A stretch of 64,000 nt of DNA from Streptomyces sp. NBS 14/10 (GTDB lineage: Bacteria; Actinomycetota; Actinomycetes; Streptomycetales; Streptomycetaceae), in NCBI RefSeq assembly GCF_002224125.1, contig NZ_NCSM01000031.1, positions 96,268-160,267 of the forward strand, read 5' to 3'. The notes under the pieces are model-generated. The model made no database searches and had not been told where the DNA came from. It worked only from the letters and a program-made list of their open reading frames with translations. Shown one piece after another: positions 33,910-42,053 of this stretch. The position numbers and the translations under genes are program-made. The number at the start of each line of letters is the position of its first letter. Positions within the stretch are counted from its first letter, which is position 1.

Positions 33910-34464
33910 ATGCTGCGCGGCATCGACGTCAGCTCACACCAGACCTCCTTCGACCCGGACGGGCTCGCCTTCGTCTTCGTCAAGGCGACCGAGGGCCGCT
34001 CGTACATCAACCCACGCCAGTCCTCACAGGCGGCCCGCGCCCGCGAGGCGGGGTGCGTGGTCGGCTTCTACCACTTCCTGTGGCCCGGCAATATCGCGGC
34101 GCAGGCCAGCTATTTCGTCGAGAAGTGCGCCTCCCAGTCGCACGATCTGCTCGCCGTGGACTGGGAGACCACATCTGAAGGCACCCACGCGAGCAACGCC
34201 GAGAAGGACCGGTTCATACGAGAGGTCAAAAAGCTCCGCCCCGGGCACCGGGTGCTGCTCTACTGCAACCGCACCTTCTGGCTGAACATCGACACCACGT
34301 CGTACGCCGGGGACGGGCTGTGGATCGCCGACTACGTGGAGGCGGGGAAGCCGCGCATCAAGGCGAGCTGGCGGATCCACCAATACGCCGAGCACCCGCT
34401 GGACAAGGACGTGGCGCGCTTCGACAGCAAGGCCGACCTGCGCGCCTGGGCCCGGAAGGAGTAG
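33910..34464 (+). CDS. GH25 muramidase (lysozyme)
   Basis: 184-residue protein with a GH25 catalytic domain: the start MLRGIDVSSHQ with the conserved Asp, FVFVKATEGRSYINP, the YHFLWP segment, LLAVDWETT with the acid/base pair, and a terminal QYAEHPLDKDVARFDS segment. It hydrolyses the MurNAc-GlcNAc bond of peptidoglycan. No signal peptide is seen, so it may leave by a non-classical route or act in lysis or recycling. It stands alone, 220 nt after the UbiA gene. Confidence 0.93.
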   Translation: MLRGIDVSSHQTSFDPDGLAFVFVKATEGRSYINPRQSSQAARAREAGCVVGFYHFLWPGNIAAQASYFVEKCASQSHDLLAVDWETTSEGTHASNAEKDRFIREVKKLRPGHRVLLYCNRTFWLNIDTTSYAGDGLWIADYVEAGKPRIKASWRIHQYAEHPLDKDVARFDSKADLRAWARKE

Positions 34465-34534
34465 CAGGGCGGGAGTAGCAGGGGCGTAGCACGGGGGGCG
34501 CAGCGCTGTCGGTGGGTGGGCCTACGCTTCCGGT

Positions 34535-34843
34535 ATGAGCTACGCAGACCTGCGCGAACTCCGCAGCGCGCTCACCACCGCGTCGGACATCGCCTTCTCC
34601 CTGGACGCCACACCCTCCGGCCAGGAGACCGAGCTGCTGACCGACGCCCTGCGCCGGGCGCTCGCGGCGGCCAACGCGCTGGGGGCGGAGCACGGTGCGA
34701 CGGGCTGTTCGGAGCATCCGCGCGGCGCCGTCGACCCGCTGTACGGGGACAAGGACGACCCGCTGCCGCCGGGATACGGGCGCTGTCTGCTGTGCAACGA
34801 CCGCCGGCGGCGGGCCGGCGCACAGCGGCGCGGCGGGCGGTGA
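34535..34843 (+). CDS. Hypothetical protein with C-terminal Cys cluster
   Basis: 102-residue protein. The N-terminal half is helical (DLRELRSALTTASDIAFSLDA); the C-terminal half has CSEHPRG...YGDKDDPLPPGYGRCLLCNDRRR, where Cys/His residues could bind one zinc. No family recognised; function unknown. Follows the lysozyme by 70 nt in the same direction. Confidence 0.75.
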   Translation: MSYADLRELRSALTTASDIAFSLDATPSGQETELLTDALRRALAAANALGAEHGATGCSEHPRGAVDPLYGDKDDPLPPGYGRCLLCNDRRRRAGAQRRGGR

Positions 34844-34895
34844 TCCGCCGGCCGCGCCGCATGCGCTCGCTCGTTCTGTCGTGCCCGGGAGTCGT

Positions 34896-35111
34896 TCAGC
34901 CGCCGTTCTGGGCGGCCCAGAACTCCTCGAAGGAAAGCAGTCCGTCGCCGTTCGAGTCATGAGAGTTGATCACGGCCTGGGCGACCGGCTCCGTGACATA
35001 CGGGTCCCCCAGCTGAGCCATCACGCTCTTGTACTCGGCCGCGCTGATCAGTCCGTCCCCGTTGAGGTCGTACCGCTCGAACGCCTTCCGCGCCGCCTCG
35101 ATATCCGCCAC
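34896..35111 (-). CDS. EF-hand calcium-binding protein (CabB/CabD-like)
   Basis: 71-residue protein with two EF-hands: DLNGDGLISAAE (about 14-25) and DSNGDGLLSFEE (about 52-63), each with the canonical Asp/Asn/Glu calcium ligands. Small paired EF-hand proteins of this size are known in Streptomyces (Cab proteins) and buffer or sense Ca2+ in development. The GTG at 35111 has AAGGGGCGG upstream; the earlier ATG adds 12 residues without a ribosome site. Confidence 0.9.
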   Translation of the reverse strand: MADIEAARKAFERYDLNGDGLISAAEYKSVMAQLGDPYVTEPVAQAVINSHDSNGDGLLSFEEFWAAQNGG

Positions 35112-35175
35112 GTGACCGCCCCTTCTGTGCATTTCTCTGACCCGCACAGATTAGCGGGGCCCGCGCGGCGCCGCG

Positions 35176-35805
35176 TCAGGCAGCCTTGACCAGGTCGATG
35201 TAGCGGTCCCAGTCCCAGTACTTGCCGGGGTCGGTGTGGTCGGCGTTCGGGACCTCGCTGTGGCCGATGATGTGGGCCCGGGTCTTGGGCACGCCGTAGC
35301 GGTCACAGACGGCGGCGGTCAGGGCGGCGGAGGAGGCGTACAGCTCGTCCGTGAAGTACTCCGGCTTGTCCACCCAGCCCTCGTGCTCGATGCCGATGCT
35401 GCGGTTGTTGTAGTCCCGGTTTCCCGCGTGCCAGGCGACGTCCTTCTCGCGGACGAACTGCCCGATGTAGCCGTCGGCCGAGGCGACCATGTAGTGCGCG
35501 GAGACCTGCTTGGCCGGGTCCTGGAAGATCTTCATCGCGTCCGGGAACGTCTCCTGCGTCACATGGATGACGACGAAGTCGATCGGATACGCGGTGGGGC
35601 GGCTGGACACCCGGTAATTGGAGGTGCTGGCCGGGATCCAGTGGGTGGGTGGGTAGGCGACGGCGGCTCGATCGCGTCTGGCGTCGGCACGTGCGGGGGT
35701 CGTGGCGGCGGTAGTGAGTCCCGCGGCGGCGGCGAGATAGGCGCCGGAACGCAGCAGGGTACGGCGGGAGGGGGTGGGGGTGGGGGTGCGGCCGTGCGTT
35801 TCCAT
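35176..35805 (-). CDS. Tat-exported N-acetylmuramoyl-L-alanine amidase
   Basis: 209-residue exported enzyme. The N-terminus carries a twin-arginine signal (SRRTLLRSGAYLAAAAGLTT). The amidase_2 domain (about 65-205) has zinc ligands in FVVIHVTQET, SIGIEHEGW and HTDPGKYWDWDRY, plus SAHYMVASADGYIGQFVREKDVAWHAGN. It cuts the bond between MurNAc and the peptide stem outside the cell. ATG at 35805 follows GGGAG with 7 nt spacing; the ATGs at 35824 and 35895 are less well placed. Confidence 0.9.
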   Translation of the reverse strand: METHGRTPTPTPSRRTLLRSGAYLAAAAGLTTAATTPARADARRDRAAVAYPPTHWIPASTSNYRVSSRPTAYPIDFVVIHVTQETFPDAMKIFQDPAKQVSAHYMVASADGYIGQFVREKDVAWHAGNRDYNNRSIGIEHEGWVDKPEYFTDELYASSAALTAAVCDRYGVPKTRAHIIGHSEVPNADHTDPGKYWDWDRYIDLVKAA

Positions 35806-35895
35806 GGGGGGTCTCCCGGAATCCATAGCCGTGACAGTGGGGGTGTGACGCGCGTAGCGCGGTTCCATGGTGAGGTGTCGGCAGGGCCATGCCAA

Positions 35896-36261
35896 GGATT
35901 GAGAGGCAAAGAAAGAATTCGCGTCACGGTATGGACCACTGGAAATTCAGCAGCCGGAAAGACGCTATAAAGGAAACCTGCAACTAATACCCACCATTAG
36001 CAAGGCAAGTGTCATACCTCACCTTGGATTGAGTTGGTCGCGGCCTGCGGCCTCTGCGATAGTGAGGCATGCGACCCCCATCGACCCGGGCCAGGTCGTT
36101 CACCCCTCTGCCACGGATGACACCCCGTTCACCATCCGCGGCGGATCCGCAAGAGGTCCCGCATCGTCGCGAACCGACGGTGGGGGCCTCTTCGGCATAT
36201 GCCGAATGTGGCATACAGCGGGCGCCGCCCCGCCAGGGCGCTCAGGGGCCCGGCGGCAGGC
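35896..36261. other. Intergenic region, AT-richer upstream half
   Basis: No supported gene. Around 35910-36000 the DNA is clearly AT-richer than the rest (GGAAATTCAGCAGCC...CTATAAAGGAAACC) and probably holds the promoter of the amidase gene on the minus strand; I cannot name the -10 with confidence. Confidence 0.3.
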
Positions 36262-36855
36262 TCAGGGCTCGGTCACCCGCATCTCGAACCACGTCGTCTT
36301 ACCGCGCGGCAGCAGGTCCGCCCCCCACCGCTGGGCGAGCTGATCCACCAGCCACAGCCCCCGCCCGCTCGTATCGAGCGCGGCCACCGGCATCAGACAC
36401 GGCAGACCGCGCGACGGATCCCGCACCTCCACCCGGATCCAGCCACGCCGCCGCAGCATCCGCAGCCCGAAGGTACGGGCGCCGGTGTGCCGGACGGCGT
36501 TGCCCACCAACTCCGACACCAGCAGCACGGTGTGTTCGGCCAGCTGAGGCGTCAGGCCCCAGTCGCGCAGCACGACACATTCGGCCAGCCGGCGGGCGGT
36601 GCCCGCCGACTCCGGACGGGAGGGCAGCCGCACCTCGTCGACCGCGGGGTTCCCGAACAGGTCGACCGCCTTGGCGACCGACTCGTCCTTGATGGCCGGC
36701 GCCCGCCGAGCCGCGGCCGTACCGGTGCGCTGCGGCTGCTCCATACCCTCCAAGCCCGCCATGCCCCCCATCATGGCCGCCCGACTGGCCGTCGGGGGCC
36801 GAACCGTGGGATTCCGAACACCCGGGCCCCAGGCGCCACAAACCAGCCCCAACAT
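36262..36855 (-). CDS. Anti-sigma-type ATP-binding protein (HATPase_c_2)
   Basis: Up to 197 residues. The GHKL-type histidine-kinase ATPase core is visible: AGTARRLAECVVLRDWGL, LLVSELVGNAVRHTGA (N box), VEVRDPSRGLP and DTSGRGLWLVDQLAQRWGADLLPRGKTTWFEMRV (G box). This is the RsbW/SpoIIAB-like fold of Streptomyces anti-sigma/anti-anti-sigma switch proteins. The start is ambiguous: ATGs at 36855, 36774 and 36762 all lack a good ribosome site. No anti-sigma partner is adjacent. Confidence 0.85.
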   Translation of the reverse strand: MLGLVCGAWGPGVRNPTVRPPTASRAAMMGGMAGLEGMEQPQRTGTAAARRAPAIKDESVAKAVDLFGNPAVDEVRLPSRPESAGTARRLAECVVLRDWGLTPQLAEHTVLLVSELVGNAVRHTGARTFGLRMLRRRGWIRVEVRDPSRGLPCLMPVAALDTSGRGLWLVDQLAQRWGADLLPRGKTTWFEMRVTEP

Positions 36856-37064
36856 ATGCCAGAGGCAGCCAAATATCCCAAATACCCCGCCTGACCAGCG
36901 ATCTCACGGCGCATCTGCGCGATCACCCAGCGTACCGGAGCGGGTTGTCCAAGGACTCGCGAGCGGCCAAACAAATTCGCTCGCACGGGGCATCGCTCAC
37001 CGAGCAGAGCCCCCCACGGAGCCGAAGCCTGGGCGGCGACGGCCGCCGCCGCCCGGGCCACCAC

Positions 37065-37832
37065 TCACCGGAACTTGGCCTTACCCGGCCCCTCCTCGAC
37101 AAAGCTCCGCATCCCGATCTCGCGGTCCTCGGTGGCGAACAGCCCCGCGAACCAGCTGCGTTCGATGGCGAGACCGGTCTCCAGATCGGTCTCCAGGCCC
37201 GCGTCCACCGCTTCCTTGGCCGCGCGCAGCGCGATCGCCGGACCCCGCGCCAGCCGGGCCGCCCATGCGTGCGCCTGCTCGTAGACCTCCTCCGCCGGTA
37301 CGACGCGGTCCACGAGCCCGAGCGCCAGCGCCTCGTCGGCCTTGACCTGACGGCCCATGAAGATGAGGTCCTTGGCGCGGGACGGGCCGATCAGCCGGGA
37401 CAGCCGCTGGGTGCCGCCCGCGCCCGGGATCAGACCGAGCAGGATCTCCGGCTGGCCGAGCTTGGCGTTCTCGCCGGCGATCCGGTAGTCGGCGCACAGC
37501 GCCAGCTCGCAGCCGCCGCCGAGGGCGTAACCGGTGACGGCGGCGACGACGGGCTTGGGGATCCGGGCGACGGCGGTGAAGGAGTCCTGGAGGGCGCGGG
37601 ACCGGGCCACCATTCCGGCGTGGTCCATGTCCCGCATCTCCTTGATGTCCGCGCCGGCCGCGAACACCTTCTCGCCGCCCCAGATCACCACGGCCCGTAC
37701 GTCGTCGCGCCCGGTCACCTCCTCGGCGAGCTCCCGCAGCCGGTCCTGTGTGGCGATGTCCAGCGCGTTCATGGGCGGACGGTCCAGCCGGATGGTGCCG
37801 ACGCCCTCGGCGACCTCGAGGTTCACAGTCAT
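37065..37832 (-). CDS. Enoyl-CoA hydratase/isomerase
   Basis: 255-residue crotonase-fold enzyme hydrating trans-2-enoyl-CoA in fatty-acid or related acyl-CoA breakdown. Shown by FAAGADIKEM (oxyanion hole), ALGGGCELALCADYRIA, the catalytic Glu region PEILLGLIPGAGGTQRL and the C-terminal MGRQVKADEALALGLVDRVV. Normal length. Monocistronic by context; substrate not defined. Confidence 0.94.
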   Translation of the reverse strand: MTVNLEVAEGVGTIRLDRPPMNALDIATQDRLRELAEEVTGRDDVRAVVIWGGEKVFAAGADIKEMRDMDHAGMVARSRALQDSFTAVARIPKPVVAAVTGYALGGGCELALCADYRIAGENAKLGQPEILLGLIPGAGGTQRLSRLIGPSRAKDLIFMGRQVKADEALALGLVDRVVPAEEVYEQAHAWAARLARGPAIALRAAKEAVDAGLETDLETGLAIERSWFAGLFATEDREIGMRSFVEEGPGKAKFR

Positions 37833-37918
37833 GAGCGCAGGTTAGCGTCCGTTAGCACGCCGCCCACAGCCTCCCCGTGCCCCCGTGCCCCCTGCCTCCT
37901 ACGCCCCGCCTCTCCCTG

Positions 37919-39172
37919 TCATCCCTTTTGGTCGGCCTTCCACTTCGCCCACGACATGTTCCACCCGTTGAGCCCGTTGTCCGGCTGGACGGTGTCGTCG
38001 TGCGAGTTCTTCACCACGACCACGTCACCGACGATCGAGTTACGGAAGAACCAGGCCGCCGGGGTCGACTTGTCGCCGCCGCCCCGCTGGTCGAAGAGGC
38101 CGACGCAGCCGTGGCTGACGTTCGCCGAGCCGAAGGTCGGCTTGCCCGCCCAGTAGTTGCCGTGGATGAAGGTGCCCGAGGTGGACAGCCGCATCGCATG
38201 CGGCACGTCCTTGATGTCGTACTGGCCGTCGTAACCGACCGTGGCGCCGTTCATCCGGGTCACCGCGAGCCGCTCGCTGATGACCATCTTGCCGTTGTAC
38301 GTCTCGTAGCCCGGCGCGCCGGAGGTGATGGGGAGCGTCTTGATGGTCTTGCCGTCCCGCTTGACCACCATCTTCTTGCTCTTGGCGTCGACCACGGAGA
38401 TCTGGCTGCGGCCGATGGTGAACTTCACGGTCTTCTTCTGCTCGCCGTACACCCCCGGCCGTCCCTCGACCCCGTCGAGGTCCATGCTCAGGGTGACCTT
38501 GGTGCCCGGCGCCCAGTACTTCTCCGGCCGGAAGTCCAGCCGGTCGTTGCCGAACCAGTGGCCCTCGATGGGCACCGACGGGGAGGCCGAGACCTTGATC
38601 CCCCGCTCCACGGCCCCCGGGTCGGTGATGCCCCGGGTGAAGTGGATCGAGACCGGCATGCCGACGCCGACCTTCGAGCCGTCCTCCGGTGTGTAGACCC
38701 CGACAAAGGTCTTCTCGGGCCGGAGCGTGGTGAAGGAGGAGTGCTGGGAGGCGGTCAGCCCCTGGGAGTCCTTGGCGACGGCGTCGACCGTGTAGGTGGT
38801 CGCGGAGCTCAGATGCCGGGAGGGCCGCCAGCTGCCGCCGTCCTCGGTGATCTTGCCGTCGATCTCCTTGCCCTTGGGGTCCTTGACCTTGACGGAGGTG
38901 AGCTTGCCCTTGTCCGACGTCACCTTGAGCGCCCCATGGGTGTTGACGCCCTTCGCCCCGTCCCGCGGCGTGATCGCCACGACGGCGCGCGAGGTCTTCC
39001 GGCCGCCCCCGCCCTTGTCGCCGCTCCCGTCCTTCTTCCCGTCGTCCGACCCGCCTCCCCCACCGCAGGCGGTCGCGAACACGAGCATCCCCCCGGTCAG
39101 CAGCGCGAGAAGCCCCTTACGGCCCCGCGCGCCCCGCGCCCTCAACGCCCCTGATATCGGCTGTACTTCCAC
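37919..39172 (-). CDS. L,D-transpeptidase lipoprotein (Ig-like domains + YkuD)
   Basis: 417-residue cell-envelope protein. A signal with lipobox LVFATAC leads into a Gly-rich linker, two Ig-like domains (about 60-270) and the YkuD domain (about 280-400) with HGNYW and the catalytic SHGCVGL (Cys356). It makes 3-3 cross-links in peptidoglycan. The GTG at 39172 is preceded by GGAGGGGAGAG; a longer frame from 39331 lacks this. Family relatives in Streptomyces are usually named LdtMt2-like; I have not assigned one. Confidence 0.93.
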   Translation of the reverse strand: MEVQPISGALRARGARGRKGLLALLTGGMLVFATACGGGGGSDDGKKDGSGDKGGGGRKTSRAVVAITPRDGAKGVNTHGALKVTSDKGKLTSVKVKDPKGKEIDGKITEDGGSWRPSRHLSSATTYTVDAVAKDSQGLTASQHSSFTTLRPEKTFVGVYTPEDGSKVGVGMPVSIHFTRGITDPGAVERGIKVSASPSVPIEGHWFGNDRLDFRPEKYWAPGTKVTLSMDLDGVEGRPGVYGEQKKTVKFTIGRSQISVVDAKSKKMVVKRDGKTIKTLPITSGAPGYETYNGKMVISERLAVTRMNGATVGYDGQYDIKDVPHAMRLSTSGTFIHGNYWAGKPTFGSANVSHGCVGLFDQRGGGDKSTPAAWFFRNSIVGDVVVVKNSHDDTVQPDNGLNGWNMSWAKWKADQKG

Positions 39173-39531
39173 TACGGCTCTCCCCTCCGCCCGCACCGCG
39201 CCCCGCGGCACCCCCGCTGTCTCCCGCTGTGTCCCCGCGCACGCGCGCGTTCGACAGGAACTCATACCCACCCGGACGGCGGGGAGTTCGGTCGCGCACG
39301 CGCGCATAGTGATCAGGAAATCACACGCCACTGACAGCGGGCTCCCGGTTCTATGTCACGGTTCAGTCCCAGGTGGGGGCCCTGACCCCGGGCGCGCCGG
39401 GCGAAACGTGAGGGTTGACCCCATCGCGGGCAGAACAGGAGAGGGCGGCAGCGGCACGGGACGCCGCGCGGACCAAGCCCCACGGCCGGTCCAAGCCCCA
39501 CGGCCGGAGCCGCGAACGCCGGAGGCGCTAC

Positions 39532-42021
39532 GTGTCGCAGCATGCAGCCGAGCAGGGCAAGGCGCACAACGGGCTGCCGAGGCCGCGCACGGGCGCGGCG
39601 GCCATCGGAGGGGGTGACGAGCGGGCCGCCGGACCAGGCGGCGTACGAGACGACGACCGGGACGGCGTACGAGACGACGATCGCGGCAGCGACCGGGACG
39701 GCTTACGGAACGGCCGCCGCGCGGACTCCGGCCCGCCCGCCGCGCCCGCGCCCCTCCCCGCCCCGTACGGCGAGCCGGCCGGGGGCGCCCCGGTGTGGCC
39801 GGGCAGCGCGCAGCCGCTCGGGGCGCGGGTGCGGACCGGGCCCGGCGGGGTGGTCGGTACCAACTTCGCGCTGTGGGCGCAGGGCGCGGAGGGGGTGGAG
39901 GTGTGCCTGTTCGACGACGACGGGGCCGAGACCCGCTGTCCGCTCACCGAGCGGACCCATGAGATCTGGCACGGCTTCGTGCCCGGTGTGCTCCCCGGAC
40001 GGCGGTACGGCTACCGGGTGCACGGCCGCTGGGACCCGTGGACCGGCGCCCGCTGGAACCCGGCCAAACTGCTGCTCGACCCGTACGCCCGCGCCGTGGA
40101 CGGCGACTTCGGGGGCGCGGGGGTGATCCCGCGCGCGTGGCGCGGGGCGCTGCCGCCCGAGGTCTACGGCCATGTGCGGGACTGGCCGCAGCAGCACATC
40201 GCCGACACCGTGCGCGACGACCGCGACTCGGCGCCGTACGTCCCCAAGGGCGTGGTCGTCGGCGACAACGACGACCCGGGCGGTCCCGACAGCCCCGACG
40301 CCCCGCCCGACGACCGGCGCCCCAACACCCCCTGGGCCGACACCGTCATCTATGAACTCCATGTACGCGGCTTCACCAAGCGCCACCCCGCCATCCCGCC
40401 CGAACTGCGCGGCACCTACGCGGGGCTCGCGCATCCGGCCGCGATCGAGCATCTGACCCGGCTCGGGGTGACGGCCGTGGAGCTGCTGCCGGTGCACCAG
40501 TTCGCGCACGAGGACCATCTGCTCCGGCGCGGTCTGCGCAACTACTGGGGCTACAACTCCATCGGCTACTTCGCGCCGCACGGCGCGTACGCGGCGACCG
40601 GCACCCGCGGCGCGCAGGTCGGCGAGTTCCGGCGGATGGTGCGCGCGCTGCACGACGCGGGCATCGAGGTGATCCTCGACGTGGTCTACAACCACACCGC
40701 GGAGAGCGGCGAGCTGGGGCCCACGTTCTCGCTGCGCGGCATCGACAACCGCGCCTACTACCGCCTCCAGCAGGACCCGCGCCGCTACGCCGACTACACG
40801 GGCTGCGGCAACACCCTGCACGTACCGCACCCCCATGTGCTGCGGCTGATCACGGACTCGCTGCGCTACTGGGTGACCGAGATGGGCGTGGACGGCTTCC
40901 GCTTCGACCTCGCCGCCACCCTCGCCCGCACCGCGAGCGACGTGGACATGCTCTCCCCCTTCCTGACCGTGATCGCCCAGGACCCGGTGCTGCGCCGGGT
41001 CAAGCTGATCGCCGAGCCGTGGGACGTGGGCGCCGGCGGCTATCAGGTCGGCGCGTTCCCCCCGCCCTGGTCGGAGTGGAACGACCGCTACCGCGACGCG
41101 GTACGCGACTTCTGGCGCGGCGCCCTGCCCGACGTACGCGACCTCGGCACCCGGCTTTCCGGCTCCAGCGACCTGTACGGATGGGGCGGCCGGGGGCCGT
41201 ACGCCTCGGTCAACTTCATCACCGCCCACGACGGCTTCACCCTCCGCGACCTGGTCAGCTACGACCGCAAGCACAACGAGGCCAACGGCGAGGGCAACCG
41301 CGACGGCACGGGCGACAACCGCTCCTGGAACTGCGGCGCCGAGGGCGGGACCGAGGATCCGGCCGTACGGGAACTGCGCCGCCGCCAGCTGCGCAATCTG
41401 CTCAGCACGCTGCTGCTGTCCACGGGCGTGCCGATGCTGGTCGCCGGCGACGAGATGGGCCGCACCCAGGGCGGCAACAACAACGCGTACTGCCAGGACA
41501 ACGAGACCGGCTGGCTGGACTGGACGCTGCTGGAGGACCCGGGCTGGCGCACGCTCACCGACCTCACCGCCCGCCTGATCCATCTGCGCCGCGACCACCC
41601 CGTACTGCGCCGGCCCGCCTTCTTCTCCGGCCGCGCCCAGGGCTCCGACGGGCTGCGCGACCTGGCCTGGTTCACCGCGGCGGGCACGGAGATGACCGAG
41701 CGGGACTGGTACGCGCCGACGGCCGCCGTGGGCCTGTACCTGTCCGGCCACGACACCGCGCGGCGCGATGCGCAAGGCGCCCCGGTCACCGACGACAGCT
41801 TCCTGGTGCTGCTGCACTCGGGCCCCGCGCCGGTGGACTTCACCCTCCCCGGTCCGCCGTGGGCCACCGCGTACGAACTCCTCGTCGACACCTCGCGGGA
41901 GGACCAGGACGCGCCCCCGGGCGCCCGGCATCGCGCCGGTTCACGGATCGGGCTGCGCGAGCGCTCGGTGCTGCTCCTACGCGCCGTCACGGCCATGGAG
42001 GAGGACCGGAAAACCGAGTGA
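39532..42021 (+). CDS. glgX: Glycogen debranching enzyme
   Basis: 829-residue GH13 isoamylase-type enzyme that removes alpha-1,6 branches from limit dextrin. An N-terminal CBM48 domain (about 100-200: FALWAQGAEGVEVCLFDDDG) precedes the barrel, with nucleophile D459 (GFRFDLA), acid/base E495 (LIAEPWD) and D567 (HDGFTL). The N-terminal 90 residues are low complexity. GTG at 39532 follows GGAGGCGCTAC, better supported than the in-frame ATG at 39415. Adjacent to the ABC exporter pair but not clearly co-transcribed. Confidence 0.95.
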   Translation: MSQHAAEQGKAHNGLPRPRTGAAAIGGGDERAAGPGGVRDDDRDGVRDDDRGSDRDGLRNGRRADSGPPAAPAPLPAPYGEPAGGAPVWPGSAQPLGARVRTGPGGVVGTNFALWAQGAEGVEVCLFDDDGAETRCPLTERTHEIWHGFVPGVLPGRRYGYRVHGRWDPWTGARWNPAKLLLDPYARAVDGDFGGAGVIPRAWRGALPPEVYGHVRDWPQQHIADTVRDDRDSAPYVPKGVVVGDNDDPGGPDSPDAPPDDRRPNTPWADTVIYELHVRGFTKRHPAIPPELRGTYAGLAHPAAIEHLTRLGVTAVELLPVHQFAHEDHLLRRGLRNYWGYNSIGYFAPHGAYAATGTRGAQVGEFRRMVRALHDAGIEVILDVVYNHTAESGELGPTFSLRGIDNRAYYRLQQDPRRYADYTGCGNTLHVPHPHVLRLITDSLRYWVTEMGVDGFRFDLAATLARTASDVDMLSPFLTVIAQDPVLRRVKLIAEPWDVGAGGYQVGAFPPPWSEWNDRYRDAVRDFWRGALPDVRDLGTRLSGSSDLYGWGGRGPYASVNFITAHDGFTLRDLVSYDRKHNEANGEGNRDGTGDNRSWNCGAEGGTEDPAVRELRRRQLRNLLSTLLLSTGVPMLVAGDEMGRTQGGNNNAYCQDNETGWLDWTLLEDPGWRTLTDLTARLIHLRRDHPVLRRPAFFSGRAQGSDGLRDLAWFTAAGTEMTERDWYAPTAAVGLYLSGHDTARRDAQGAPVTDDSFLVLLHSGPAPVDFTLPGPPWATAYELLVDTSREDQDAPPGARHRAGSRIGLRERSVLLLRAVTAMEEDRKTE

Positions 42022-42053
42022 GCGCTGTCAGTGCCTGACCGTAACCTCGGCAG